Below are positions 18,088 through 26,153 of a stretch of 64,000 bases of DNA, one piece after another (position 1 is the first letter of the stretch; every line of letters starts with the position of its first letter). The stretch covers positions 124,001 to 188,000 of the forward strand of contig NZ_JQNN01000001.1 of NCBI RefSeq assembly GCF_000745265.1. Reading direction: 5' to 3'. A program made the position numbers and the translations under genes. The notes below the pieces were generated by a model that was not told the DNA's origin, ran no database searches, and worked only from the letters and a program-made list of their open reading frames with translations. The stretch comes from Massilia sp. 9096 (GTDB lineage Bacteria > Pseudomonadota > Gammaproteobacteria > Burkholderiales > Burkholderiaceae_D).

Positions 18088-18423
18088 GGTCTGCAATGGG
18101 CCAACAGCGTACTGACTCGTGCCGGACAGGACCAGCGTTCCAGGCACCGATCGAATTGCTCAGATGCAAACGCTCGCGTACGCTTTTACGATACCGGGAA
18201 GTGGTATGTCGAGTCCTGGGTAACGAACCTGATCTTTTCCTGGACGATTGCCATGATCCTCTCCATGCTGTGTATTGCAGTCCTACACGCGTGGGCAGGT
18301 GTGATCCCGATTGTATTCATATCGATCGGGACGTTTTGGTACAGCCGTGAGGTTTATGAGTTGTTTTGCGCTAAGCAATTGATTGAACAGCTACGTGCGT
18401 CGACGCCAGGGGTACCGGCTTAA
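18088..18423 (+). pseudogene. Reading frame for a small two-helix membrane protein without a clear start
   Basis: Reading frame 1 is open from 18088 to a TAA at 18421-18423. It encodes a hydrophobic segment (WVTNLIFSWTIAMILSML, then VIPIVFISIGTFWY) and a charged tail ending LRASTPGVPA. The first ATG in frame is at 18253, leaving 56 residues that begin inside the first helix; no ATG or GTG precedes the upstream soluble part. It therefore looks like the remnant of a small membrane protein that lost its 5' end, or one starting at a rare codon. I do not recognise the family. The ATG-initiated frame at 18096-18350 in another phase has no protein-like character. Confidence 0.35.
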
Positions 18424-18545
18424 CAAAGATGGGCTCGACGTAGCATTTCAAGTTGCGTGGCGACTATCGCTTGTCGAAATGGATCAGGGTAATCCATAGG
18501 TATCCTTTTGCCCAAGCGGTGTGGAGTCGGGTTGGAATCGGATCG

Positions 18546-19037
18546 TCACGACACCCCTGGCGCATGTTCTTTTGCTTGTACCGCTTCCAGTAACCGTCCC
18601 CAGCTGATCGGCAGTTCGTCACGGCGGATGTTCAGCCTCGTGTATTCAATGTGCTGTACCGCAGAGCCCGATGTGGCTACGCCCTGGGTGTGCGCCGCGG
18701 CGCGGACGAAGCGCTCAATTGAGGCCTCGTCCGTCCACACCGTCGCGGTCCAGACTTCATTGCCAAACAATTGGCGCCGCACCGAATACCCGACCAGTCC
18801 CGGTTGGGAAGGCAGGCTGTCGAGCACGCGGTAAGCGGCATCATCGAAACTTTTCCGTTTGTCCGCATCGACGGTGGCGTGGGTGATGGCGACGATGAGT
18901 TGCTCGTGCGCGGTGCCGTTGTCGATTCCCTGTTGGTGGGACAGGCCGTCGATCCATTTGAAAGGCATCGAAATGCTGCAGCCGGTGACGAGGGCGGCCA
19001 GCGCCGTCAGGGAAAACATCCGTAATGAGGTGGGCAT
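18546..19037 (-). CDS. Putative lipoprotein with ABM-like (dimeric alpha/beta barrel) domain
   Basis: The protein is about 163 residues. MPTSLRMFSLTALAALVTGC gives a lipoprotein signal with lipobox VTGC. The mature part (HEQLIVAITHATVDADK, LPSQPGLVGYSVRRQLFG, VWTATVWTDEASIERFVRAAAH) has the strand-helix pattern of antibiotic-biosynthesis-monooxygenase-like or heme-degrading barrels. A lipid-anchored version is uncommon. An upstream ATG at 19055 is possible, but the signal peptide fits 19037 better. It is divergent from an AraC regulator 139 bases away, a pairing that suggests the regulator controls it. No catalytic role can be claimed. Confidence 0.6.
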   Translation of the reverse strand: MPTSLRMFSLTALAALVTGCSISMPFKWIDGLSHQQGIDNGTAHEQLIVAITHATVDADKRKSFDDAAYRVLDSLPSQPGLVGYSVRRQLFGNEVWTATVWTDEASIERFVRAAAHTQGVATSGSAVQHIEYTRLNIRRDELPISWGRLLEAVQAKEHAPGVS

Positions 19038-19176
19038 GGTTGACCTTGAAGTCATGTGTTACGCGAAGGCTTCGCCGCCGCGGTGGTCTTGATTGACTTG
19101 TTGGCATGGTATGCTCGGCGTTTCTTCCAGGCCATGCTTGGGAATCTGGATTGCTATCTCAATCGTCTGGAATGTC

Positions 19177-20103
19177 ATGGACCCACTGTCGGACCTGCTG
19201 TCCACGCTCAAGCCCAACGACTATATGTTTCGCGGGATCGACATGGCCGGCGCGTGGTCGCTCCAGTTTCCGGCAAACGACGGGCTTGGCTGCTATGCGG
19301 TGATTTCAGGCGAATGCTGGCTCGCGATGGAGGGCGATGCCGCGCCCATCCGGCTCGGTCCAGGCGACTGCGTTCTCCTGGCCAAGGGCAAGCCATTTCG
19401 CTTTGCAAGTGATCTCGACCTGCCTGCTATCGACGCTGTCGGATTTGTGACGTCCGCCGTGGCTGGGGGCATCGCAAGCATGCATGGCGGAGGCGAGGTC
19501 ACAGGAGTCGGCGGCTTTTTCCATTTTCCCGAGAAGGATGCTGGCGACCTGTTGCATGCGCTGCCGGAGGTCATACTCATCAATAATCCATCGAATAAAG
19601 CGGCGCTGCGCTTTTCGATGGAGCTTTTGATGCAGGAGCTGCGGGACATGCAATCCGGCGGCCACCTCGTCGCCATCCATCTCGCCCAGATGGCGCTCGT
19701 CCTTGCGCTGCGCGCCTACCTCGGGCGCGCGCCCGCGTTACGGCAAGGATGGCTCGCTGCGGTGGCCGACAAGCAGCTCGGCAAAGCCATCACTGCCATT
19801 CATAAAAACCCGGGGTGCGGGTGGACCTTGCAGACGCTGGCCGAACTGGCCTGCATGTCGCGCGCCACGTTCGCGTCCCGCTTCAAAACCACGGTAGGCG
19901 TCGCGCCGATCGAATATGTGCTGCGCTGGCGTATGCTGGTGGCCGGTGAGAGGCTGGCATCGGGCGCAAGGGATTCGATCGGCGCGATCGCTCTGTCGCT
20001 GGGCTATGCGACCGAGAGCGCATTCAGCGCCGCCTTCAAGAGAACGATGGGTTGCTCGCCCGACGCCTATCGGCGCAGGGCACGGTCCGCCCCAACCGCT
20101 TGA
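19177..20103 (+). CDS. AraC-family regulator with N-terminal cupin_6 sensor domain
   Basis: The protein is 308 residues. The first 170 form a cupin_6-type ligand domain (MDPLSDLLSTLKPNDYMFRG, CWLAMEG, LGPGDCVLLAKG). The C-terminal 100 residues carry two AraC HTH motifs: LQTLAELACMSRATFASRFK and GAIALSLGYATESAFSAAFK. ATG 19177 begins the conserved cupin start. It is divergent from the lipoprotein gene, its likely target, and the 139-base gap would hold shared promoters. Such regulators commonly sense small aromatic or reactive molecules; the effector here is unknown. Confidence 0.85.
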   Translation: MDPLSDLLSTLKPNDYMFRGIDMAGAWSLQFPANDGLGCYAVISGECWLAMEGDAAPIRLGPGDCVLLAKGKPFRFASDLDLPAIDAVGFVTSAVAGGIASMHGGGEVTGVGGFFHFPEKDAGDLLHALPEVILINNPSNKAALRFSMELLMQELRDMQSGGHLVAIHLAQMALVLALRAYLGRAPALRQGWLAAVADKQLGKAITAIHKNPGCGWTLQTLAELACMSRATFASRFKTTVGVAPIEYVLRWRMLVAGERLASGARDSIGAIALSLGYATESAFSAAFKRTMGCSPDAYRRRARSAPTA

Positions 20104-20160
20104 GATGCATGCGCGCCGGACCGGCACGCAGCGGCGATCGAACGCCCCTGCCCGCGACGC

Positions 20161-21174
20161 TCACTCCTTGCCCTTGCGCTCCTCGTCCTCGCGATGCATG
20201 CGCGCGCGCACGCCGCCATCGACTCCGGTTCCGGTCGGCGGCGACAGGTACAGCGAGCCGCTGGTCGGCGGCTGCGTGGCCGGGGCATGCTCCATCTGCG
20301 AGGTGTGCGCGACGTTGGCCGCCATGCGCTCGGTGATGTCGGGCGCGATGCGGTGCGACCAGTAGGCGCCGCGCGCCTTCCAGCCGGTCGGCACTTCCTC
20401 GCTCGGGTGCACCGAGGCGTAGACGATGTAGTCGACCACCTTCTCGGCGTCGTCCATCATCGGCATGCGCGCGGTGCGGCCGGTGTAGTTGGCGGCATGA
20501 TCGAAGAAGGGCGTGTCGGTCGCCCACGGCATGATGGTGGCGATCTCGATCGGACCGCGCACGCCTTCGAGGCGCAGCTCTTCGCGCAGCGCGCGGTCCA
20601 GCCCGAGGATGGCGGCCTTGGTGGCCGAATACGAGGCGTGGTAGGCCAGCGGGATCTCGCTCTCGACCGAACCCAGGTTGACCAGCACGCCGTGGCCCTG
20701 CTTGCGGAACTGCTCGAGCGCCAGGTGGCTGCCGTAGATCACGCCCTTCAGGTTGACGTCGACCACGCGCGCATGGTCCTCGGCCGGCACCTTGTCGAAT
20801 TCGCCGATCGCGCCGACCGCCGCGTTGTTGATCCAGACGTCGATGCGCCCGAAGCGCTGCAGCGTGGCGTCGCGCAGGTGGCGCATGTCGTCCAGCTTGG
20901 AGACGTCGGTGGTGACCACCAGCGGCGTACCGCCCGCGGCCTGGGCCTCGCTCGCGACCTGGTTCAGCACCTCGGTGCGGCGCGCGGCCAGCACCACGTT
21001 GGCGTGCATCTGCGCCAGCCGCAATGCGGCCCCGCGCCCGAAGCCGCTGGACGCGCCGGTGATCACGTAGGTCTTGCCGGCGATGCTTTGCCGGTCGTCG
21101 GCGCTCATCGTGGCGCAGCCGCCGAGGATCAGCGCCGAGCAGATCAGGGCGCCGCGCATCAGGAAGGACAGCAT
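20161..21174 (-). CDS. Lipid-anchored short-chain dehydrogenase/reductase
   Basis: The 337-residue protein begins MLSFLMRGALICSALILGGCATM, a clear lipoprotein signal with lipobox LGGC. A classical SDR follows: YVITGASSGFG coenzyme loop (about residues 37-47), NNAAVGAIGEF, the catalytic Ser in NLGSVES and YSATK. The C-terminal 60 residues are an SDR extension rich in charged residues. A nucleotide-dependent oxidoreductase attached outside the cytoplasm is unexpected, because NAD(P)H is not normally available there. The start at 21174 is supported by GGAGAG just upstream. Possible explanations are in the findings. Confidence 0.82.
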   Translation of the reverse strand: MLSFLMRGALICSALILGGCATMSADDRQSIAGKTYVITGASSGFGRGAALRLAQMHANVVLAARRTEVLNQVASEAQAAGGTPLVVTTDVSKLDDMRHLRDATLQRFGRIDVWINNAAVGAIGEFDKVPAEDHARVVDVNLKGVIYGSHLALEQFRKQGHGVLVNLGSVESEIPLAYHASYSATKAAILGLDRALREELRLEGVRGPIEIATIMPWATDTPFFDHAANYTGRTARMPMMDDAEKVVDYIVYASVHPSEEVPTGWKARGAYWSHRIAPDITERMAANVAHTSQMEHAPATQPPTSGSLYLSPPTGTGVDGGVRARMHREDEERKGKE

Positions 21175-21299
21175 GGTTTCTCTCCGGTCGTCGGTCTGGA
21201 TTCGAAACTGCATGCTAGCTGCACTGACGGCGAGCCCGGCGTTCGATACGTCGCGGCATTGGAATGGCCGCGCCCGCCCGCCCGCGCGCGCGCGCGGGC

Positions 21300-22334
21300 T
21301 CACCCGGGCATTTCGCCCGGCTGCAGCGTGAACACCGCGCGCACCTCGCCGGCCGGCGTGCCGCGCGCATTCTTGATGCCCGGGGCGCGGTAGGCCTCGA
21401 GGTGCGCGCGCCGCCTGGCATCGAGCAGCCCGAGCTGGTCGAGCACGCTGAACACCGCCGGGTGCAGCGCGCGCACGGCGCCGTCCGCGACCTTGATCGC
21501 GATGCCGATGCCGGCCGAGCGTACGCCGATCGCCTGCACCGCATCGGCGCCGATCTTGGCGACCCAGTCGCCGCCGCCGGCCGTCATCCAGGCAAGGTCG
21601 GTGCGCTCCGAGCCCGAGACCAGGTCGGGCCGCGCGCTCATCGCATCGAACAGGTCGCCCATGGCGCCGCCCAGCTTCGGGTCGCGGCTGCCTTGCGCCA
21701 GGCGCGCGTACAGGTGGGCCAGGCGGGCCAGGGGCATCGCGAAGTTGGGCGCCGAGCACCCGTCGATCCCGGTCGGCAGCATGTCCTGGTGCATCTGCAC
21801 GGCGTCGGCCAGCGTGGCGCGGATCGTCTGCTGCAGCGGGTGCGACGGGTCGACGTAGCCGCGCGTCGGCGCGCCGTGCATGCGGCACCAGGCCAGGAAG
21901 CCGCTGTGCTTGCCCGAGCAGTTGTGGTGGACGGTGCGCCAGCGCCGGCCGCTCGGCACCGGCAAGCCGGTGGTGTCGTAGTACAGCGGCGCGGCGCAGC
22001 CGCATTCGAGGTGGCTTTCGTCCAGCCCGATCTTGGCCAGGATCGATTCCACCCCGGCCAGGTGCTTTTCCTCGCCCGAGTGGCTGGCGCACAGCAGGGC
22101 CAGTTCGTCGCGCGTCAGGCCAAAGCGCGCCGGACCGTCGGCGAGCACGAAGGGCAGGGCCTGGAAGGGCTTCAGGGCCGAGCGCGTGAAGGTCATGAAG
22201 TCGGGATCGCCGGCGGAGAACAGCAGCCGGCCCGAGACGTCGACCACGGCCACCGAGCCGAAGTGGATGTTCTCGAGCGGGTAGCCGGTGTCGGGATAGC
22301 CACGCGTGGTGGCGACGAGCGGTACGGGATGCAT
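21300..22334 (-). CDS. L-asparaginase II (Rhizobium etli-type, PF06089)
   Basis: The protein is about 344 residues of the thermolabile R. etli asparaginase family, unrelated to the E. coli enzymes. RSALKPFQALP carries the S-x-x-K pair used for catalysis, CASHSGEE the second Ser, NCSGKHSGFLAWC the Cys/Lys metal and substrate site, and GIDGCSAPNFA a further signature. It hydrolyses L-asparagine to aspartate and ammonia and is cytoplasmic, with no signal peptide. I chose ATG 22334, which starts right before PVPLVATTRG; a GTG at 22406 is an alternative. It is not clearly in an operon; the SDR follows 125 bases later with a (CG)7 tract between them. Confidence 0.88.
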   Translation of the reverse strand: MHPVPLVATTRGYPDTGYPLENIHFGSVAVVDVSGRLLFSAGDPDFMTFTRSALKPFQALPFVLADGPARFGLTRDELALLCASHSGEEKHLAGVESILAKIGLDESHLECGCAAPLYYDTTGLPVPSGRRWRTVHHNCSGKHSGFLAWCRMHGAPTRGYVDPSHPLQQTIRATLADAVQMHQDMLPTGIDGCSAPNFAMPLARLAHLYARLAQGSRDPKLGGAMGDLFDAMSARPDLVSGSERTDLAWMTAGGGDWVAKIGADAVQAIGVRSAGIGIAIKVADGAVRALHPAVFSVLDQLGLLDARRRAHLEAYRAPGIKNARGTPAGEVRAVFTLQPGEMPG

Positions 22335-22609
22335 GGTGTAGCCCGCAAGGTGCGGCAGCGGTTGGGATGGCGCCACTGTAGCGGATTTCGCCGGCCCGCC
22401 GTGCACCCATGCGCCGATGCAAAAAATGTATGCATCTGGCGCCGTTCGGCCGGCTTTTTCGACGCTTTATCCCGCTTTTTCCGCGTTCCGGCGGATGCGC
22501 GCGGACGCTGGAGGCGGCCCTGCCTAGACTGGTCTCACTCGCCCCACATTGTTCAACACGGCGACATGAAACCACCGATCCCTTGCTCACTCATCGACCA
22601 GGAGCCATC

Positions 22610-22984
22610 ATGCGCATCTCTCAGGTTCTCGCCTTCGCCTTCGCCGCTGCCGCCGCCACCTTTTCCGTGTCCGCCTTCGCCGACCCGTCCATCCCGGCCA
22701 CCCACGCCGCCAACACCGTGCTGGTGCAGGCGTCTCCGCACGCCGCCTACCATCTGTCGCCGGACGAGGCGCGCCACATGGTCGGCACCTTCCAGCTCGA
22801 CGACGGCCGCACGCTGACCGTGACCAGCCAGCGCAGCAAGGTGTTCGCCGAGTTCGACGGCAAGCGCGAGGAACTGGTGCCGACCGGCGGCAAGCGCTTC
22901 GTCAGCCGCGACAGCGGCGCCGAGCTGACCTTCGATCGCGTGCCGTTCGCCGATGAGGTCGTCTTGAATCAAGCTAAGCACTGA
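22610..22984 (+). CDS. Small exported protein of unknown function
   Basis: The 124-residue protein has a classical signal peptide (MRISQVLAFAFAAAAATF, cleavage after AFA). The mature part is about 100 residues: HLSPDEARHMVGTFQLDDGRTLTV, then SKVFAEFDGKREELVPTGGKRFVSRD. This beta-rich pattern of short repeats around a G-x-F/Y core occurs in small periplasmic proteins of Oxalobacteraceae. No cysteines or known domain are seen. The start ATG 22610 follows CAGGAG. An inverted-repeat element begins 17 bases after its stop. Confidence 0.7.
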   Translation: MRISQVLAFAFAAAAATFSVSAFADPSIPATHAANTVLVQASPHAAYHLSPDEARHMVGTFQLDDGRTLTVTSQRSKVFAEFDGKREELVPTGGKRFVSRDSGAELTFDRVPFADEVVLNQAKH

Positions 22985-23001
22985 ATGGACGACACCCTCA
23001 A

Positions 23002-23133
23002 GGGAACCTCGAAAACCGTAGCGAGCGGAAGCCGAGGGCGAGGATCTGTCCGAGCGAGAAACGCAGCCGTACTTACGGTACGGCGAGTATCGCAGGCCGC
23101 CTCCGCGACGCGCAGTAGGTTTGCGAGGTTCCC
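23002..23133 (-). repeat. MITE-like intergenic element, copy 1 (132 bp)
   Basis: Terminal inverted repeats are GGGAACCTCGAAAACC (23002-23017) and GGTTTGCGAGGTTCCC (23118-23133), matching at 15 of 16 positions. The inside, read on the minus strand, contains CCTGCGATACTCGCCGTAC and GGCTGCGTTTCTCGC, then CCGCTCGCTACGG. The same order of motifs occurs at 31260-31395 on the plus strand. It fills the space between two convergent genes and ends one base before the stop codon of the pirin gene. Confidence 0.7.
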
Positions 23134-23134
23134 C

Positions 23135-23986
23135 TCACGAGCCGAACTTACCTGCCTGGTAGTCGCGGATGGCTTGATTGATTTCCTCGCGGGTGTTCAT
23201 CACGAACGGCCCGTGCGCCACCACCGGCTCGTTGATCGGGAACGCGTGACCCAGCAGCAGCACCGCATCGTGCGCGGCACGCACGCGCAGCTCGTCGCCT
23301 TGCGGCTCGAACTCGCACAGGTGCATGGCGCTGACGGTGTCCGGCATCGCCTCGATCACGCCGCGCACCACGTACAGGAACACGTTACGGTCGAGCAGGC
23401 CGTCGAGGTACAGCTCGCCGCCGGCCTTCATCTCGACGATCGAGAGGAACACGCCGGTGAGCGACTCGAACGGACCGGTCACGCCGCCGAACTGGCCGGA
23501 CGAGAGATGCACGCGTACCTTGCCGCCGTCGGCTTCCACCACCGGGATATCGTTGGCCTGCAGGCCGGTGTAGCGCGGCTCGGTCATCTTCAGCGCGGGC
23601 GGCAGGTTGACCCAGAGCTGCAGGATCTCGAGCGGGCCGCCGGCCTGCATGAATGATTGCGGCGAGATTTCCGCATGCACCAGGCCGCGTCCGGCGGTCA
23701 TCCACTGCACGCCGCCCGGGCCGATCACGCTTTCGTGGCCGGCGCTGTCGCGGTGCGCCAGCTCGCCGTCGAGGATGAAGGTGACCGTCTCGAAGCCGCG
23801 GTGCGGATGCGGGCCGAAGGGCAGGCCGCGGTTGTGCGGCGGATAGACCTGCGGACCATGGTGGTTCAGGAACAGGAAGGGATCGATCTGTTCGACGTGC
23901 GGACCCGGCACCGGCCGTTGCGTGATCAGGTCGCCGATATCGTCACGCATGGCGGGGTGCAGGCGCTGGATGGTCTTGAAGGTCAT
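23135..23986 (-). CDS. Pirin family protein
   Basis: The protein is 283 residues with two cupin domains. FGPHPHRGFETVTFILDGELAH and the HAEISP region supply the His/His/His/Glu metal site of pirins. Bacterial pirins such as YhhW have quercetin 2,3-dioxygenase activity or modulate metabolic enzymes; the physiological role is usually unknown. ATG 23986 is preceded by GGAGAA at good spacing; a longer frame to 24061 is not supported. The gene is monocistronic, convergent with the small exported protein gene, and the MITE-like element abuts its stop codon. Confidence 0.87.
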   Translation of the reverse strand: MTFKTIQRLHPAMRDDIGDLITQRPVPGPHVEQIDPFLFLNHHGPQVYPPHNRGLPFGPHPHRGFETVTFILDGELAHRDSAGHESVIGPGGVQWMTAGRGLVHAEISPQSFMQAGGPLEILQLWVNLPPALKMTEPRYTGLQANDIPVVEADGGKVRVHLSSGQFGGVTGPFESLTGVFLSIVEMKAGGELYLDGLLDRNVFLYVVRGVIEAMPDTVSAMHLCEFEPQGDELRVRAAHDAVLLLGHAFPINEPVVAHGPFVMNTREEINQAIRDYQAGKFGS

Positions 23987-24148
23987 GCCGGGTTCTCCTT
24001 TGATTGTTGGCGATACGATACCCGATTGCGCGTGCGGGCGACGCCGCGTCCGCCTTTGCACGCCTGGGCTTCCCTGCTAGACTCCTTGCGCTCCTGCAGC
24101 GGGAGCATGACGAGAACAAAGCACGAGAACCAGGAGACAGGGTATTTC

Positions 24149-25762
24149 ATGAAGAAGAAGTTTTTGCTGGCGGCGACGCTGCTGGCGCTGGCCGCGGGTG
24201 CGGGTGCGGGTGCGGGCGCACACGCAAGCGAGGCCGTCGCGGCGGGTGCGGCGGCACCGTCCGCCATCGCGCCGGCGGCGCCGAGCGAGACCGCCATGCG
24301 CGCGGCAAAGCACGCGTTGGACACCTACCAGGACGACGTCGTCGACACCCTGGCCAGGCTGGTGAGCTACGACACCGTCGCCGATCCCAAGCTGCCGTGC
24401 GAGCGCAATCCGCGCCACGCCGCCTTCAAGGCCGCGCTGAAAGCGGAAGCGGTCCGCCTGGGCCTGGACTTCACGGACTACGGCTGCGTGGCCGTGGTCG
24501 GCCTGGGGCAGGCGGTCGAGAACGGGCAAGCCCGGCCGCGCCTCGGCCTGGTGGCGCACGGTGATGTGCAGCCGGTCGACGCGTCCAAGTGGAAGCAGTC
24601 GCCGTTCACGCTCGACCGCACCAGCGAACCGGGCCGCCTGCTGGCGCGCGGCGCCGAGGACGACAAGGGGCCGATCGCCGATGCGCTGTACGCGCTGAAG
24701 TCGCTCGAGGACTTGCAGCTGCCGCTGAGCAAGCGCATCGAGCTGTACGTCTACATGGCCGAGGAATCGGACTGGGCGCCGCTGGAAGCGTTCGTCAAGG
24801 CGCATGCGATGCCGGAGATGAACATCACGCTCGACGCCGAATACCCGGCCGTGGTCGCCGAGAAGGGCTTCGGCATGCTGGCGGTGACCCTGCCCAGGCA
24901 AGCCGCGCCGGCGCCCGCGGACGCGCCCTGGATCCGCAGCTTCACGGGCGGCTTCTTCGCGGCCCAGATCCCCGAGGACGCCACGGCCGTCGTCGCCAAC
25001 GCCAACCCGGCCCTGGAAGCCCAGCTGCGCCAGCGCGCCGCCAGGCAGACGGCGCTGCGCACCACCTTCGCCTGGGACGGGCAAGACCTGAAAATCACGG
25101 CCAAGGGCGTCTCGGCGCACTCGTCGAAACCCGAGGACGGCGTCAACGCGATCAGCATGCTGGCCGACGTCCTTGGCGGGCGCACCTGGCCCGACACCAC
25201 CGCCGGGGCGCTGGTCAACTTCCTCAACGAGATGGTCGGCACCGGCTACTACGGCGAGAAGTTCGGCAACATCGCCTACCGCGACGCCTTCATGGGGCCG
25301 ATGACCTTCGCGCCGACGGTGATCCACGACCGCGGCGACGACCCCAAGCTGGCGCCCGAGCAGCGCGGCCTCGAGCTCGGCATCAACATCCGCCGCCCGC
25401 AGGGCAAGACCACGCAGCAGCTGTCGAACGAGATCAACGCCGCGCTGGCCCAGTGGCAGGGCGCGCACCTGCAGCTGGCCAACGTCCAGACCGAGATCGG
25501 CGAACCCTGGGTGCAGCTCGACGCGCCGCAGCTGCCCACGCTGCTCGGCGTGTTCTCGGCCTTTACCGGCATCAAGGACCCGAAGCCGGTCGCGATCGGC
25601 GGCGGCACCAACTCGCGCCTGTTCCCGCATGCCGTCAGCTTCGGCCCGTCGATGCCGCACACGGTCTATACCGGCCACACCGAGCACGAATTCATCGCCA
25701 CCAGACAGCTGTTGCTGAACCTGCAGATGTACACGGCCGTCATGGCCGAGCTCGCCAAGTAA
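24149..25762 (+). CDS. Exported M20-family dipeptidase
   Basis: The 537-residue protein starts with a signal peptide (MKKKFLLAATLLALAAG) whose end is a GAGAGAG stretch encoded by a short GGTGCG tandem repeat. The M20 metallopeptidase core shows the zinc ligands and base: LVAHGDVQPVD, GAEDDKGP, YMAEESD and the late His in HTVYTGHTEHEF. The insertion VSAHSSKPEDGVNAI is the dimerisation (lid) domain. It should cleave dipeptides or acylated amino acids in the periplasm. ATG 24149 follows CAGGAGA. A terminator lies 9 bases after the stop, so it is monocistronic. Confidence 0.88.
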   Translation: MKKKFLLAATLLALAAGAGAGAGAHASEAVAAGAAAPSAIAPAAPSETAMRAAKHALDTYQDDVVDTLARLVSYDTVADPKLPCERNPRHAAFKAALKAEAVRLGLDFTDYGCVAVVGLGQAVENGQARPRLGLVAHGDVQPVDASKWKQSPFTLDRTSEPGRLLARGAEDDKGPIADALYALKSLEDLQLPLSKRIELYVYMAEESDWAPLEAFVKAHAMPEMNITLDAEYPAVVAEKGFGMLAVTLPRQAAPAPADAPWIRSFTGGFFAAQIPEDATAVVANANPALEAQLRQRAARQTALRTTFAWDGQDLKITAKGVSAHSSKPEDGVNAISMLADVLGGRTWPDTTAGALVNFLNEMVGTGYYGEKFGNIAYRDAFMGPMTFAPTVIHDRGDDPKLAPEQRGLELGINIRRPQGKTTQQLSNEINAALAQWQGAHLQLANVQTEIGEPWVQLDAPQLPTLLGVFSAFTGIKDPKPVAIGGGTNSRLFPHAVSFGPSMPHTVYTGHTEHEFIATRQLLLNLQMYTAVMAELAK

Positions 25763-25771
25763 TGCCCACCC

Positions 25772-25798
25772 GCGCCGGCCCTTCGTGCCGGCGCTTTT
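25772..25798 (+). terminator. Rho-independent terminator after the M20 peptidase gene
   Basis: GCGCCGGC (25772-25779) and GCCGGCGC (25787-25794) form a perfect stem with a CCTTCGT loop, followed by TTTT. Confidence 0.85.
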
Positions 25799-25943
25799 CC
25801 ATCTCCGAAGCCATGCCCGATGCTGCGAGCGCACATGGCAAGCCCGGCACGATTTTGAACACTGATCGAATGCGTAGGTCAACTTCGCGCGGGAACAGGG
25901 AAAACCTTCCATTCATTATGTAAGCTAAGTCCTACATCAGGCC

Positions 25944-26013
25944 AGCGCTCATAGGAGAAACAGCCTGGATCGCAGCCCTTTCCCTAGGAGAGAAAGCAGG
26001 GCGGGGTAGCGCT
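25944..26013 (+). ncRNA. Candidate structured leader upstream of the galactose operon
   Basis: The 391-base gap before galT has no gene. AGCGCT at 25944-25949 can close with AGCGCT at 26008-26013. Inside, GCCCTTTC (25975-25982) pairs with GAAAG (25992-25996) and GGC (26000-26002). The purine-rich phrase TAGGAGAAACAG (25952) recurs as TAGGAGAGAAAGCAG (25985). I do not recognise a known riboswitch class. It could be a leader controlling galT or just local repeats. Confidence 0.25.
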
Positions 26014-26153
26014 AATCGGTAACACCTTCCAAGGCTTATTGAACCCTGGAAAATGTGGTGCATACGGAAATAAAATGTGTCGAAAACGCCATGATAGGAT
26101 CAACCCCTGACCGCGTTCGCGCTCGTTCGCGCCATTTGCCATCTTACTCAACC

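Noticed and set aside
18096..18350. ATG-started 84-codon frame after the GNAT gene
   Set aside because: The overlapping frame in another phase shows hydrophobic helices and a charged tail, which is far more protein-like; this frame is its shadow.
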